Of a DNA stretch of 64,000 nt, positions 36,611 to 44,183 are shown piece after piece. A program made the position numbers and the translations under genes. Source of the stretch: Salinibacterium sp. PAMC 21357 (GTDB taxonomy: Bacteria > Actinomycetota > Actinomycetes > Actinomycetales > Microbacteriaceae). The stretch is taken from positions 62,001 through 126,000 of the forward strand of contig NZ_AHWA01000002.1 of NCBI RefSeq assembly GCF_000247645.1, in the 5' to 3' direction. How positions within the stretch are numbered: position 1 is the first letter of the stretch; each line of letters begins with the position of its first letter. Under the pieces are notes generated by a model. It made no database searches. It was not told the DNA's origin and saw only the letters and a program-made list of their open reading frames with translations.

Positions 36611-39090
36611 GTCGTCGCAACACTCTGCCTTCGCTCGGTCGTACCCTGTGGTCTGTCGGATTCGTCGCGCTCGGAATCGCTATCGCGGCAGCGGCAGCCT
36701 GGCCGATCTATCAGACGCCGCGCGTTATTCTCCTAGCGGTCGTCGCGGGCATTGCGGGAATGGGGATCGCTTACCTTGCCGCCCGACGGGCTATGAGCTG
36801 GTGGGCAGCCACTCTCGCTGTGCTTCTTGTCTACGGCATTCTTGTGGTCCCGTTGGCGATACCGGCTGCCCTGCAGTCTCCGCTGCGAGTGTTAGCAGGA
36901 ATTCGGGATGGGTTCGCGGGAATCGTCCTCGGCTGGAAACAACTCGTGACGATCGAGTTGCCACTCGGCGACTATCAGGCTGTCCTTGTTCCCCTCTTCG
37001 TGGTCATCTTTTTGGGCGCTTTTGGCGCGCTTTCCCTCGCGCTGCGTCCCGGAAAAATCTCGGTGCTGGCCGTACCAGTCGTACTCGGAATGTTTGCCTT
37101 TGGCCTTGCATTCGGGTCGAGCGCCCTCGGTGCTCCGGTGCCCGTGCTGTGGTGGAGTCTTCCCGGTGGGGCACTCGTATTACTCGGTGTCGCGGTTATT
37201 ACGCTCAGCATGTCGTGGCTCATCGGGCGCTCGAGGCTCGCCAGAGTCGAGGCACTCAAACGTGCGCGCGGTACTGCGGTAGGCATTCGCCAGGCGCGTG
37301 AGACAACGTGGCCAATTGTGCGCCGGAACGCTCTCGGCGCGGCGATTCTCATCGTCGCAATCAGTGTTGGCTTCGCGGTCGCGCCGCTGGCGGCCAATAC
37401 CCTGCAGCGCACAACAGTGCGCGATGGCGTCGAACCGTTCCTCAATATCAGTCGAGTTCAGTCGCCGCTCATCACCTACCGTGGTTGGTTTGCCGGAGAT
37501 GCTCTCACGACAGAGCTGTTCACTGTCACGGATGCGCCGGAGAATCTTGATCGGCTGCGACTAGCTACCCTCACCGGGTTCGATGGCACGCGTTTCGAAC
37601 TCACTGATTCTGCAGCCGCCAACTTCACGCGCCTAGCCAATTCTGTGCCGGCGGCAACCGATCTTGAGGTTGCTGTCACGATCGGTGAAGGCTACGCGGG
37701 GCCGTGGCTTCCTTTGCCTGGTGTCACGAGTGCCGCGCCGTCGTTCTCCGGAGAACGAAGCGAGCTATTGACCGATGGCCTTTTTGTCGCGCCGGGTGGT
37801 ATTTCGGCGGTCGTCGTCGATGGCCAGACGGCAGACGCAGGGATCATCACTGCAACTCTTTCTCCGGGGGATCGGTTCGTCGTCAGCGGCAGCCCGCTGC
37901 CCGAATCGGGGGTGCTCGAGGGTGCCCAGGGCGGTGAACCGCTCATCGACGGCGAAGTGCACGTTGCTCTCGCTGACTGGGTTGACCGCCAAAAACTCCC
38001 GCGCACCGGCGATGGTCTGTTGGATGCCGTCAGCAAGTTGCGTGAGCGCGGATTCCTTTCGCACGCCCGCACCGAGGACACTGCGTCTGAGGGGTGGATC
38101 ACGGCGCTATCGTCACGCGCGGACTATCTCTTCGAGCCGAGTCTTGCCGGGCATTCGACGGCGCGAATCGAGACACTGTTCACGAGCCTTACTGATCAGG
38201 AAGTTAAGGCCGGCGAGGACGCATCCGAAGAATCGTTGATTTCTGCGGTGGGGGATGACGAACAGTTCTCGGTAGCGGCGGCGTTGCTCGCACGCTATTT
38301 CGGGTTCGATTCGCGCATTGTTTTTGGGGTGCTGCTCGCTTCTGATGAGTCCCAACCCTCAGTAGTGCCGTGCAGCGCTGATGGCGTCTGCACCGGTGCA
38401 AACATCACAGCGTGGACTGAAGTGCGTTCTCCCGACGGTCAATGGGTGCAATTGGATGCCACACCGCAGTTTTCCGAGCCTCTCTCGCGTGTTGTGGTGG
38501 GAGAGATTCTTCCGGAGCATCCGACCGAGCCTGACGAACCGTCAAGCGAAGTGCTGGCACCTCCCGTATCGATTCGCGCCGAATCGGATGAGCCGCCGGC
38601 CTCCGCCGAGAACTCTGCGGCCGGGCAACGCGTGTGGGAGATCGTGCGTTGGGTCGCATTAGCTGTCGCAATCGTGCTGCTGCCACTACTGCCGATCGTT
38701 GTTCTCGCCGGGGCGAAGACGCTACAACGTCGTCGTCGCCGCGCAGACCCCATTCCTGAAGTTGCGATCGTCGGAGCTTGGGACGAGCTCATTGACCGCT
38801 ATATTGATGCCGGGATTATTAGTTCGCCTCGGGGCACCCGCCGTCAGATTGCTCTCGCGACCGGTCGTCCGGCAGCACTTGCTGTCGCAGAGGCGGCAGA
38901 TACTGCCGTCTTCAACGTTTCGGCATCGTTGCCTGCGACAGCAGACGCCGTGTGGAACATTGTCGAAGCGGAACGCGGCGAGGTCGCGAAGTTAGCGTCG
39001 TGGCGCCAGCGTCTTGCCGTCACGCTGAGCACAGCATCCTTTGTTCGACACATCAAAGAAGCACAGGTGCGCCTTCGCGGCGCCGCCTGA
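36607..39090 (+). CDS. TgpA/transglutaminase-like membrane protein lacking catalytic residues
   Basis: 827 residues. Six or seven helices in the first ~260 residues (DUF3488/TgpA type), an extracytoplasmic region, a transglutaminase-core fold (~535-620), another helix (~680-702) and a cytoplasmic DUF4129-like C-terminus. In the core the usual Cys position reads 'GDDEQFSVAAALLARYFG' and the usual His-Ala-Trp reads 'ITAWTEV': both Cys and His are absent, so no transglutaminase or protease activity is expected; it is probably a binding module. Coupled to DUF58 by ATGA. Confidence 0.88.
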   Translation: MSRRNTLPSLGRTLWSVGFVALGIAIAAAAAWPIYQTPRVILLAVVAGIAGMGIAYLAARRAMSWWAATLAVLLVYGILVVPLAIPAALQSPLRVLAGIRDGFAGIVLGWKQLVTIELPLGDYQAVLVPLFVVIFLGAFGALSLALRPGKISVLAVPVVLGMFAFGLAFGSSALGAPVPVLWWSLPGGALVLLGVAVITLSMSWLIGRSRLARVEALKRARGTAVGIRQARETTWPIVRRNALGAAILIVAISVGFAVAPLAANTLQRTTVRDGVEPFLNISRVQSPLITYRGWFAGDALTTELFTVTDAPENLDRLRLATLTGFDGTRFELTDSAAANFTRLANSVPAATDLEVAVTIGEGYAGPWLPLPGVTSAAPSFSGERSELLTDGLFVAPGGISAVVVDGQTADAGIITATLSPGDRFVVSGSPLPESGVLEGAQGGEPLIDGEVHVALADWVDRQKLPRTGDGLLDAVSKLRERGFLSHARTEDTASEGWITALSSRADYLFEPSLAGHSTARIETLFTSLTDQEVKAGEDASEESLISAVGDDEQFSVAAALLARYFGFDSRIVFGVLLASDESQPSVVPCSADGVCTGANITAWTEVRSPDGQWVQLDATPQFSEPLSRVVVGEILPEHPTEPDEPSSEVLAPPVSIRAESDEPPASAENSAAGQRVWEIVRWVALAVAIVLLPLLPIVVLAGAKTLQRRRRRADPIPEVAIVGAWDELIDRYIDAGIISSPRGTRRQIALATGRPAALAVAEAADTAVFNVSASLPATADAVWNIVEAERGEVAKLASWRQRLAVTLSTASFVRHIKEAQVRLRGAA

Positions 39091-39108
39091 CAGGAGAAGG
39101 AGTAAGAG

Positions 39109-40446
39109 ATGAATGACACCGGGGACACCCTTACTTTGATCCTCGTGAGCTCTCTCGTGTATCTCGTGGTGTTTGCCGCGGTCTATGTGTGGATTTCACT
39201 GGCGCTCAGTAAACTCTTTGCCAAGCTCGGCATTCCCACCTGGAAGGCATGGGTTCCTTTCGTCAACACGATTGAGCTCTTGCGTCTTGGCGGCTATGAG
39301 GCGTGGAACATTGTGTGGTTCTTCGTCCCCTTGCTTAATGCGTACGGCGTCGTTTTGCTGATCATCTCGATTCACCGCATCAACGAACGATTCGCCCTCG
39401 GAGCGGGTATGACCGTTCTCGGTGCGATCGCCTTTCCCATTTGGGCCACAGTTCTTGGCTTCGGCCAGGCGCAACCGGTGGGCTCGGCCGACCGCCGAAT
39501 TGCCGGCCTCATGTCGGGAAACCGAGAGATGAGAGCACCCGCCGGTCAGGCTTCGACGAACGCCTTCGGCGGATCGCCTGCCATACCGAACAACGCTCCG
39601 GCTCCAGCATCATTCGCTCCTTTTGGATCACCCGGAAACCCCGCTGCAGCAGAAGCGGATCCAGAGCCGTATCCGGAACCAGCGCCGCTAGGGACTCTAC
39701 GATCCGCGCCAGCGCAACAACTTCAGTCCGGGCCCACGGCACCCCCAGCACCGCCGGTGCAGCCGCCAAGCTCGGGGTTCATTATGCCGATGCCGACGTC
39801 ATTCCCCGAAGCGGCAGCTCCGGCCCAGCACAGTCCTTCGTCTCCATTCGCGGCACAGGCTTCTCCCGAGATGCCTTCAGCACCGGCGATACCTGCGGCA
39901 CCTGCACCATTAGTGCCGCCCGTATTCTCGGCCGCACCGGCCGCACCGGCCGCACCGGCGTTCTCAGGCGCGCCGGCCGCACCCGCCGCAGATTCGTGGG
40001 CCCGCGATCAGCACGCAGCCACGTCGATGCCTCCCCAGCCTGCCGGTGATGACTTCGATGACGACGACGACGAAGACGAACGTACCGTTGTCGTGAACCG
40101 CAAGCCGATCATCCACTGGAACTTGGTGACCTCAACGGGCCAACGGTTGCCGCTGGCGAGTGACAACGTTGTGCTCGGGCGTAAACCTACTGCCGCGGAT
40201 GGCGGAACACCCTTGCCAGTGCCCGACAGCACGAAAACATTGTCGCGAGTGCACGCACGGCTCACTCGAACCGATGATTTGTGGACGATCACCGACCTCA
40301 ACGCCACCAATGGTGTTGTCGTGATCGATGCGTCCGGGGTCGAGACCGAGCTTGCCTCCGGTGCGAGTGCGCCGATCGCATTGTCGTTCATCCTCGGAGA
40401 GTTGCGTCTCTCAATCGAGTTCGATGCCGAAGGTAGGACTGCGTGA
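39109..40446 (+). CDS. Membrane-anchored FHA-domain protein
   Basis: 445 residues; ribosome site 'ggagaagga'. Residues ~5-125 have three or four membrane helices (DUF5684-like: 'KLGIPTWKAWVPFVN'). Residues ~140-305 are a Pro/Ala-rich linker with short repeats, ending in an acidic patch followed by 'DERTVVVNRKP'. FHA domain at ~340-440: 'VVLGRKP', 'LSRVHARLTR', 'DLNATNGVVV'. The TVVV-N-R motif just before the FHA domain matches the repeats of the 41285 protein and could be a phosphosite for docking. GTGA overlap with the phosphatase. Confidence 0.88.
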   Translation: MNDTGDTLTLILVSSLVYLVVFAAVYVWISLALSKLFAKLGIPTWKAWVPFVNTIELLRLGGYEAWNIVWFFVPLLNAYGVVLLIISIHRINERFALGAGMTVLGAIAFPIWATVLGFGQAQPVGSADRRIAGLMSGNREMRAPAGQASTNAFGGSPAIPNNAPAPASFAPFGSPGNPAAAEADPEPYPEPAPLGTLRSAPAQQLQSGPTAPPAPPVQPPSSGFIMPMPTSFPEAAAPAQHSPSSPFAAQASPEMPSAPAIPAAPAPLVPPVFSAAPAAPAAPAFSGAPAAPAADSWARDQHAATSMPPQPAGDDFDDDDDEDERTVVVNRKPIIHWNLVTSTGQRLPLASDNVVLGRKPTAADGGTPLPVPDSTKTLSRVHARLTRTDDLWTITDLNATNGVVVIDASGVETELASGASAPIALSFILGELRLSIEFDAEGRTA

Positions 40447-41288
40447 CCCGAACTCACCGAGTCGGTGGAGTGACGCTCTCAGTGGGAGTGGTCACCGACG
40501 TCGGTATGAAACGTCAACTCAACGAAGATAGCTATGTGGCCCAAGCCCCCATCTATGTCGTTGCTGATGGAATGGGCGGCTATGAGGCAGGGGATCGGGC
40601 AAGTTCTGCGGTCGTCGACGCCTTCGAGACAGTGCTGCGGGGCAATACAGTAGCCACCGTCGAGCTCATCTCGGCAGCCCTTGAACGAGCCGATGAACTC
40701 GTCGCCGCTGTAGCCGGAACCACTTCTCGTGGTGCAGGCTCGACCGTCACTGGCGCAGCGATTGTCGATCACGATGGAGTGCCCAGTTGGCTGGTTTTTA
40801 ACGTCGGTGACTCACGGGTCTACCGGAATATCGGAAGCTTGCTTCAGCAAATCACTGTTGACCATTCCCTTGGTCAGGAACTTTTCGATGCTGGCGAGCT
40901 TACGGCCGAAGAGTTTGCGTCTTTTCCCGACCGCAATGTGATCACGCGGGCTATCGGTGCCCCCGATTCAACCGCCGACAGCTGGATCACACCCATCGTC
41001 AACGGCGAACGGCTACTGATCTGTTCCGACGGGCTCACGTCGGAGGTTGCGGATGAAACCATTCGCGCCAGCCTCACGATGGGCGGCGTGCCTGATTCTG
41101 TGGCCTGGGGACTCGTTGATCTTGCCAAGCGCGCTGGTGGCAAAGACAACATCACCGTCATCGTCATCGATGTTATTTCTGGTGGGGGAGATGTGGCACG
41201 GGACGGTTCGACGGGCAGCTGGATGCGTGTGGGTTTGAGCGCTGAGGACGAAAACGACGAAACTACGATCCCCGTGGGGCGCCGATGA
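40443..41288 (+). CDS. PP2C-family Ser/Thr protein phosphatase
   Basis: 281 residues from GTG 40443. PP2C metal-binding motifs in order: 'NEDSYVAQ', 'VVADGMGGYEAGDRAS', 'NVGDSRVYR', 'ICSDGLTSEV', 'GGKDNITVIVID'. No membrane segment. Counterpart of the kinase at 27106. The C-terminal tail ends 'DENDETTIPVGRR', an acidic E-T-T-x-x-V sequence like the kinase/FHA docking motifs of GarA-type proteins, so the phosphatase itself may be a kinase target (inference). Confidence 0.92.
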   Translation: MTRTHRVGGVTLSVGVVTDVGMKRQLNEDSYVAQAPIYVVADGMGGYEAGDRASSAVVDAFETVLRGNTVATVELISAALERADELVAAVAGTTSRGAGSTVTGAAIVDHDGVPSWLVFNVGDSRVYRNIGSLLQQITVDHSLGQELFDAGELTAEEFASFPDRNVITRAIGAPDSTADSWITPIVNGERLLICSDGLTSEVADETIRASLTMGGVPDSVAWGLVDLAKRAGGKDNITVIVIDVISGGGDVARDGSTGSWMRVGLSAEDENDETTIPVGRR

Positions 41289-42043
41289 TCGACGACGAGG
41301 ATAGTGAAATCACTATCAGCAGGCCGGGCGTGACTGAGGCTGTCGACTATGGCGAGTCCGTGGATGAGTCGACGGTAGTTGTCGACCGCAGGAATGCTTC
41401 CTTAAACGAAGTCGACGAATCCACTGTCGTTGTCGACCGTCGGCATATCTCTGTCAGCGAAGTGGACGAGTCGACGGTAGTTGTCGACCGCAGAAGCAGC
41501 TCTTCTTCCGAGGTCGATGAGGCTACCGTCGTTGTAGCTCGTCACAGAGATGAGGCTGATGAATCTACCGTGGTCGTGAATCGTCACGCCCCAGACCCCG
41601 AAGCAACCGTGGTTGTAGCGGCGAAACCTCGGCTGACGGAGTCGGAGGCCGACATCGTTGCTGACGACGACGACGGCGCCGATGATGATCCTGAGGCGAC
41701 TCGTGCCGTCGATCGGGGTAACCAACGAGCACTCAAAAAGGCGCCACCGCGGCGTCGCGGAACGCTGAGGCCAGCACCAGTCTCAGTAGAGATGCTCGAT
41801 CGGGCAGTGCCGGCTGCTGGCCCTGGTGCTATCGCGACTTACGCCAGTCGAGAGATTCTGTCGCCTCCATTGGCGGGGAACATTGATACGGGTGCCGCGA
41901 TTGCCCGCGAGAATCCGGCGGCACTGCCCTCCGTGGCGCGCCGTTCGGCCCGTACCGCCCTAATCACTTTCGGCAGCGTGGCGGCATCAATCGTGGTTGC
42001 TGTCGGTGGTCTGATCCTTATTGGGGTGTGGATCTTCGGCTAG
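41285..42043 (+). CDS. Tail-anchored protein with tandem (D/E)-S/A-T-V-V-V repeats
   Basis: 252 residues. Residues 26-116 are six tandem copies of a motif 'VDESTVVVDRR' (three 17-residue units, then shorter ones: VDEATVVVARH, ADESTVVVNRH, PEATVVVAAK), plus a degraded 'PEATRAVDRG' near 137. Then an acidic stretch, a basic linker, and one C-terminal helix (~228-250), giving a cytoplasmic N-terminus. Each acidic-Thr-hydrophobic unit resembles a Ser/Thr kinase acceptor that FHA domains read. Encoded last in the kinase/FHA/PP2C operon, it is probably the scaffold or substrate of that system. I know no named family. Confidence 0.8.
   Translation: MIDDEDSEITISRPGVTEAVDYGESVDESTVVVDRRNASLNEVDESTVVVDRRHISVSEVDESTVVVDRRSSSSSEVDEATVVVARHRDEADESTVVVNRHAPDPEATVVVAAKPRLTESEADIVADDDDGADDDPEATRAVDRGNQRALKKAPPRRRGTLRPAPVSVEMLDRAVPAAGPGAIATYASREILSPPLAGNIDTGAAIARENPAALPSVARRSARTALITFGSVAASIVVAVGGLILIGVWIFG
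41360..41632 (+). repeat. Tandem coding repeats (51-bp units, then shorter)
   Basis: Three 51-bp units at 41360-41410, 41411-41461 and 41462-41512, followed by shorter units to 41632, encode the STVVV repeats. Codons differ between units (for example TCG-ACG against TCC-ACT for Ser-Thr), so the protein repeat is under selection and not a fresh slippage product. Confidence 0.85.
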
Positions 42044-42100
42044 GCACGCTGCGCGTCGCGTCTGCATTGCGCAAGCATCCACTGCACGTAGGCTCAACCC

Positions 42101-42802
42101 ATGGCTATCTCCCGCTTCGAAGAGCTCGACTTTCAAGAAACACCGATGGGGGAGCTCACTCTGCGACGCCGACGCGAGCCCACGCTCGACGTTGATGTTT
42201 ATGAGGTGAAACTCGGCGAGGAATACCTCATGTCGAGCCTCTTCACGGTTGCCGAAATTGCCCTCTCCGACCTCGGGCTTGCAGCCGCCAGCGGCGACCA
42301 ATTGCGCGTCGTAAACGGGGGACTCGGGCTCGGCTATACAGCCGTTGCTGCTCTAGCCGATCCGCGCGTGACCTCACTCGAGGTGATCGACGCGTTGCCC
42401 ACAGTGATCGACTGGCACAATCGTGGACTCCTTCCGGAGTCTGCAGAGCTCACGGGCGACAGCCGCACGACCCTCACCCACGCCGACTTCTTTGCTGTGA
42501 TGCGTGCCGAACCGACCTTGCCGTACGACGTGATCCTGCTGGATGTCGACCACTCACCCCGGCACCAGCTCGACCCTAGCCATGCCGACCTCTATACCGT
42601 TGATGGTCTGCGCCGCGTGCGGGCTCATCTCACCGACGGCGGAGTATTCGCGCTCTGGTCGGATGACCCGTCTGACGAAGAATTCATGGAACGCTTAGGC
42701 CAGGTCTTCGAGAATCCCATCGCACATGCCGTGGACTTTGATAATGCGCTAACGGGTGGGGTGTCGTCCAACACCGTGTACGTCGCGACTAGGGGAGCGT
42801 AG
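42101..42802 (+). CDS. Spermidine synthase-like/class I methyltransferase-fold protein
   Basis: 233 residues. Rossmann-like nucleotide-binding core: 'VVNGGLGLGYTAVAALADP' (~70-88), 'SLEVIDALP', 'YDVILLDVDHSP', and a late 'GGVFALWSDDP'. This is the spermidine synthase-like family common in actinomycetes; few residues of a true polyamine active site are recognisable, so substrate is open. A decayed copy of its promoter and first codons lies at 25867-25927, on the far side of the FHA/kinase operon. Confidence 0.8.
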   Translation: MAISRFEELDFQETPMGELTLRRRREPTLDVDVYEVKLGEEYLMSSLFTVAEIALSDLGLAAASGDQLRVVNGGLGLGYTAVAALADPRVTSLEVIDALPTVIDWHNRGLLPESAELTGDSRTTLTHADFFAVMRAEPTLPYDVILLDVDHSPRHQLDPSHADLYTVDGLRRVRAHLTDGGVFALWSDDPSDEEFMERLGQVFENPIAHAVDFDNALTGGVSSNTVYVATRGA

Positions 42803-42833
42803 TGCTCAACCCGAGTCGGCAATGGTTTAAGGA

Positions 42834-42868
42834 GAGGGGCGCTGGGCCGTGCGAGCCCAACACCCCTC
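42834..42868 (+). terminator. Hairpin terminator after the methyltransferase-like gene
   Basis: GAGGGG (42834-42839) pairs with CCCCTC (42863-42868) and TGGGC (42843-42847) with GCCCA (42855-42859), a two-part stem with small internal loop, 32 bp after the stop. It may serve both convergent transcripts. Confidence 0.6.
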
Positions 42869-42938
42869 GATCAGTTCATCCGGTTCCGAGGGGAATACCG
42901 CGATGAACCGCTTCTGCTAAGTCAGCGGATGGAGGTTA

Positions 42939-43100
42939 TTAGACTCGACCACCCGTGAGCTTGCGAGCGAGAAAGACGATGACGGCGAGAACAGCCAGCA
43001 CGAGTCCTACCCAGAGGAGGAAGTTGAGCGACTGAACAAGGCCGCCGGTGAGAAGCAGAATAACGGCGATAACGGCGACGACGATAAGAAGAGTATTCAT
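42939..43100 (-). CDS. Small two-helix membrane protein (DUF6131-like)
   Basis: 53 residues from ATG 43100 ('aaagga' upstream), almost entirely two hydrophobic segments: 'TLLIVVAVIAVILLLTGGLV' and 'FLLWVGLVLAVLAVIVFLA', ending 'RKLTGGRV'. Such short hydrophobic proteins accompany CsbD genes in actinomycetes as stress-induced products; the exact role is unknown. It follows the CsbD gene with a 55-bp gap, probably same transcript. Confidence 0.75.
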   Translation of the reverse strand: MNTLLIVVAVIAVILLLTGGLVQSLNFLLWVGLVLAVLAVIVFLARKLTGGRV

Positions 43101-43155
43101 AAAAGAGTGGTCCTTTCGAACGGATGAGGGAAGGGCGTGCTGAAGTCGGTGCTGG

Positions 43156-43329
43156 TTATTCTGAGACGGCGTCTTTGACGTTCTCGGCAGCCTTCTTGAG
43201 GTCAGCTTTTGCTTGATCTGTCTTGCCTTCAGCAACGAGTTCTTCGTTGTCGGTCGCCTTTCCCGCGGCTTCCTTGGTCTTGCCTTTGAGATCTTCAGCT
43301 GAGTTTTCGATCTTGTCTGATGCACTCAC
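43156..43329 (-). CDS. CsbD-like general stress protein
   Basis: 57 residues from GTG 43329 with 'aggag' 8 bp upstream. Highly charged and Ala-rich: 'SDKIENSAEDLKGKTKEAAG', 'NEELVAEGKTDQAKADLKKA', the CsbD pattern. CsbD proteins are small, predicted helical, induced by general or envelope stress; molecular role unknown. A longer frame upstream exists but the ribosome site and family start support GTG 43329. Confidence 0.9.
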   Translation of the reverse strand: MSASDKIENSAEDLKGKTKEAAGKATDNEELVAEGKTDQAKADLKKAAENVKDAVSE

Positions 43330-43499
43330 GATTGAGCTCCTACTCTTGGGGGAGGCTCGCGAACGGGGGTTAGCGAAGCCATGAGCGCAGCCGAAAACCA
43401 CGCCCACAACCTGAGAATATTCGGGAAATCGGCTGAGTGGCTTCACCCTAAAGGGTGAAGAAATGCATTCTTCGAGCTAGGCAGCAATATTGTTGACGA

Positions 43500-44183
43500 A
43501 TGAATGAAGTGCGAGTTGCCCTAGTCAACGATTATGAGGTTGTCGCCCGCGGCGTCGTTAGCATGCTGCGCTCCTATCGAAACCGGATTCACGTGGTCGA
43601 GCTTGACCTCAATAAGCAGGTCAATGAGCACGTTGACATTGCCCTTTACGACACCTTCGCCTCCACTCGGGAAGACCGCGCTGCCGTTCGGGAGCTCGCA
43701 GCAAACCCTCTCGTTGCTGCGGTAGTTGTCTACTCGTGGAATCTTGATCCGACTCTCGTGAATACTGCGATTACTCACGGAGCTGGCGGCTACGTCTCTA
43801 AAGGGTTGCCAGCTGCCCAACTTGTTGCCGCCCTCGAAGCAATTCGCAATGGAGGCGAGCGCGTTCACCTCGGAGCGACGGGCACTTCCGGTGTTATTGG
43901 CGGTGACTGGCCGGGACGAGAAGAGGGACTGACAGAACGCGAAGCCGAAGTGTTAGCGCTCATCACCCAAGGTCTCTCGAATACCGAGATCGCTGAGCGA
44001 ACCCACCTCTCGATCAACTCCATCAAAACCTACATTCGAAGCTGCTACCGAACGATCGGTGTGAGCAGCAGAACCAACGCCGTGCTGTGGGGAATCGAAC
44101 ACGGCTTTCGCCCCGATCGCGTCAGGATCGAGCATCCAGAACCTGCACCCGGCGGCGGCGTAGATCTGATGGCACGTCCATGA
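43500..44183 (+). CDS. LuxR/NarL-family regulator with atypical receiver domain
   Basis: 227 residues. Receiver-like domain 1-115: 'RVALVNDYEVVARGVVSML' with a single Asp where most receivers have two, phosphoacceptor candidate Asp in 'IALYDTFAS' (~51), Lys in 'GYVSKGL'. C-terminal LuxR helix-turn-helix ~145-205: 'LTEREAEVLALITQGLSNTEIAERTHLSINSIKTYIRS' (43929-44043). No kinase gene adjacent. ATGA overlap with the FUSC-type gene suggests shared envelope-stress function. Confidence 0.85.
   Translation: MNEVRVALVNDYEVVARGVVSMLRSYRNRIHVVELDLNKQVNEHVDIALYDTFASTREDRAAVRELAANPLVAAVVVYSWNLDPTLVNTAITHGAGGYVSKGLPAAQLVAALEAIRNGGERVHLGATGTSGVIGGDWPGREEGLTEREAEVLALITQGLSNTEIAERTHLSINSIKTYIRSCYRTIGVSSRTNAVLWGIEHGFRPDRVRIEHPEPAPGGGVDLMARP

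Noticed and set aside
41360-41632. CRISPR or satellite repeat
   Set aside because: Units vary at the codon level while the peptide is conserved, and they lie within a well-supported gene.
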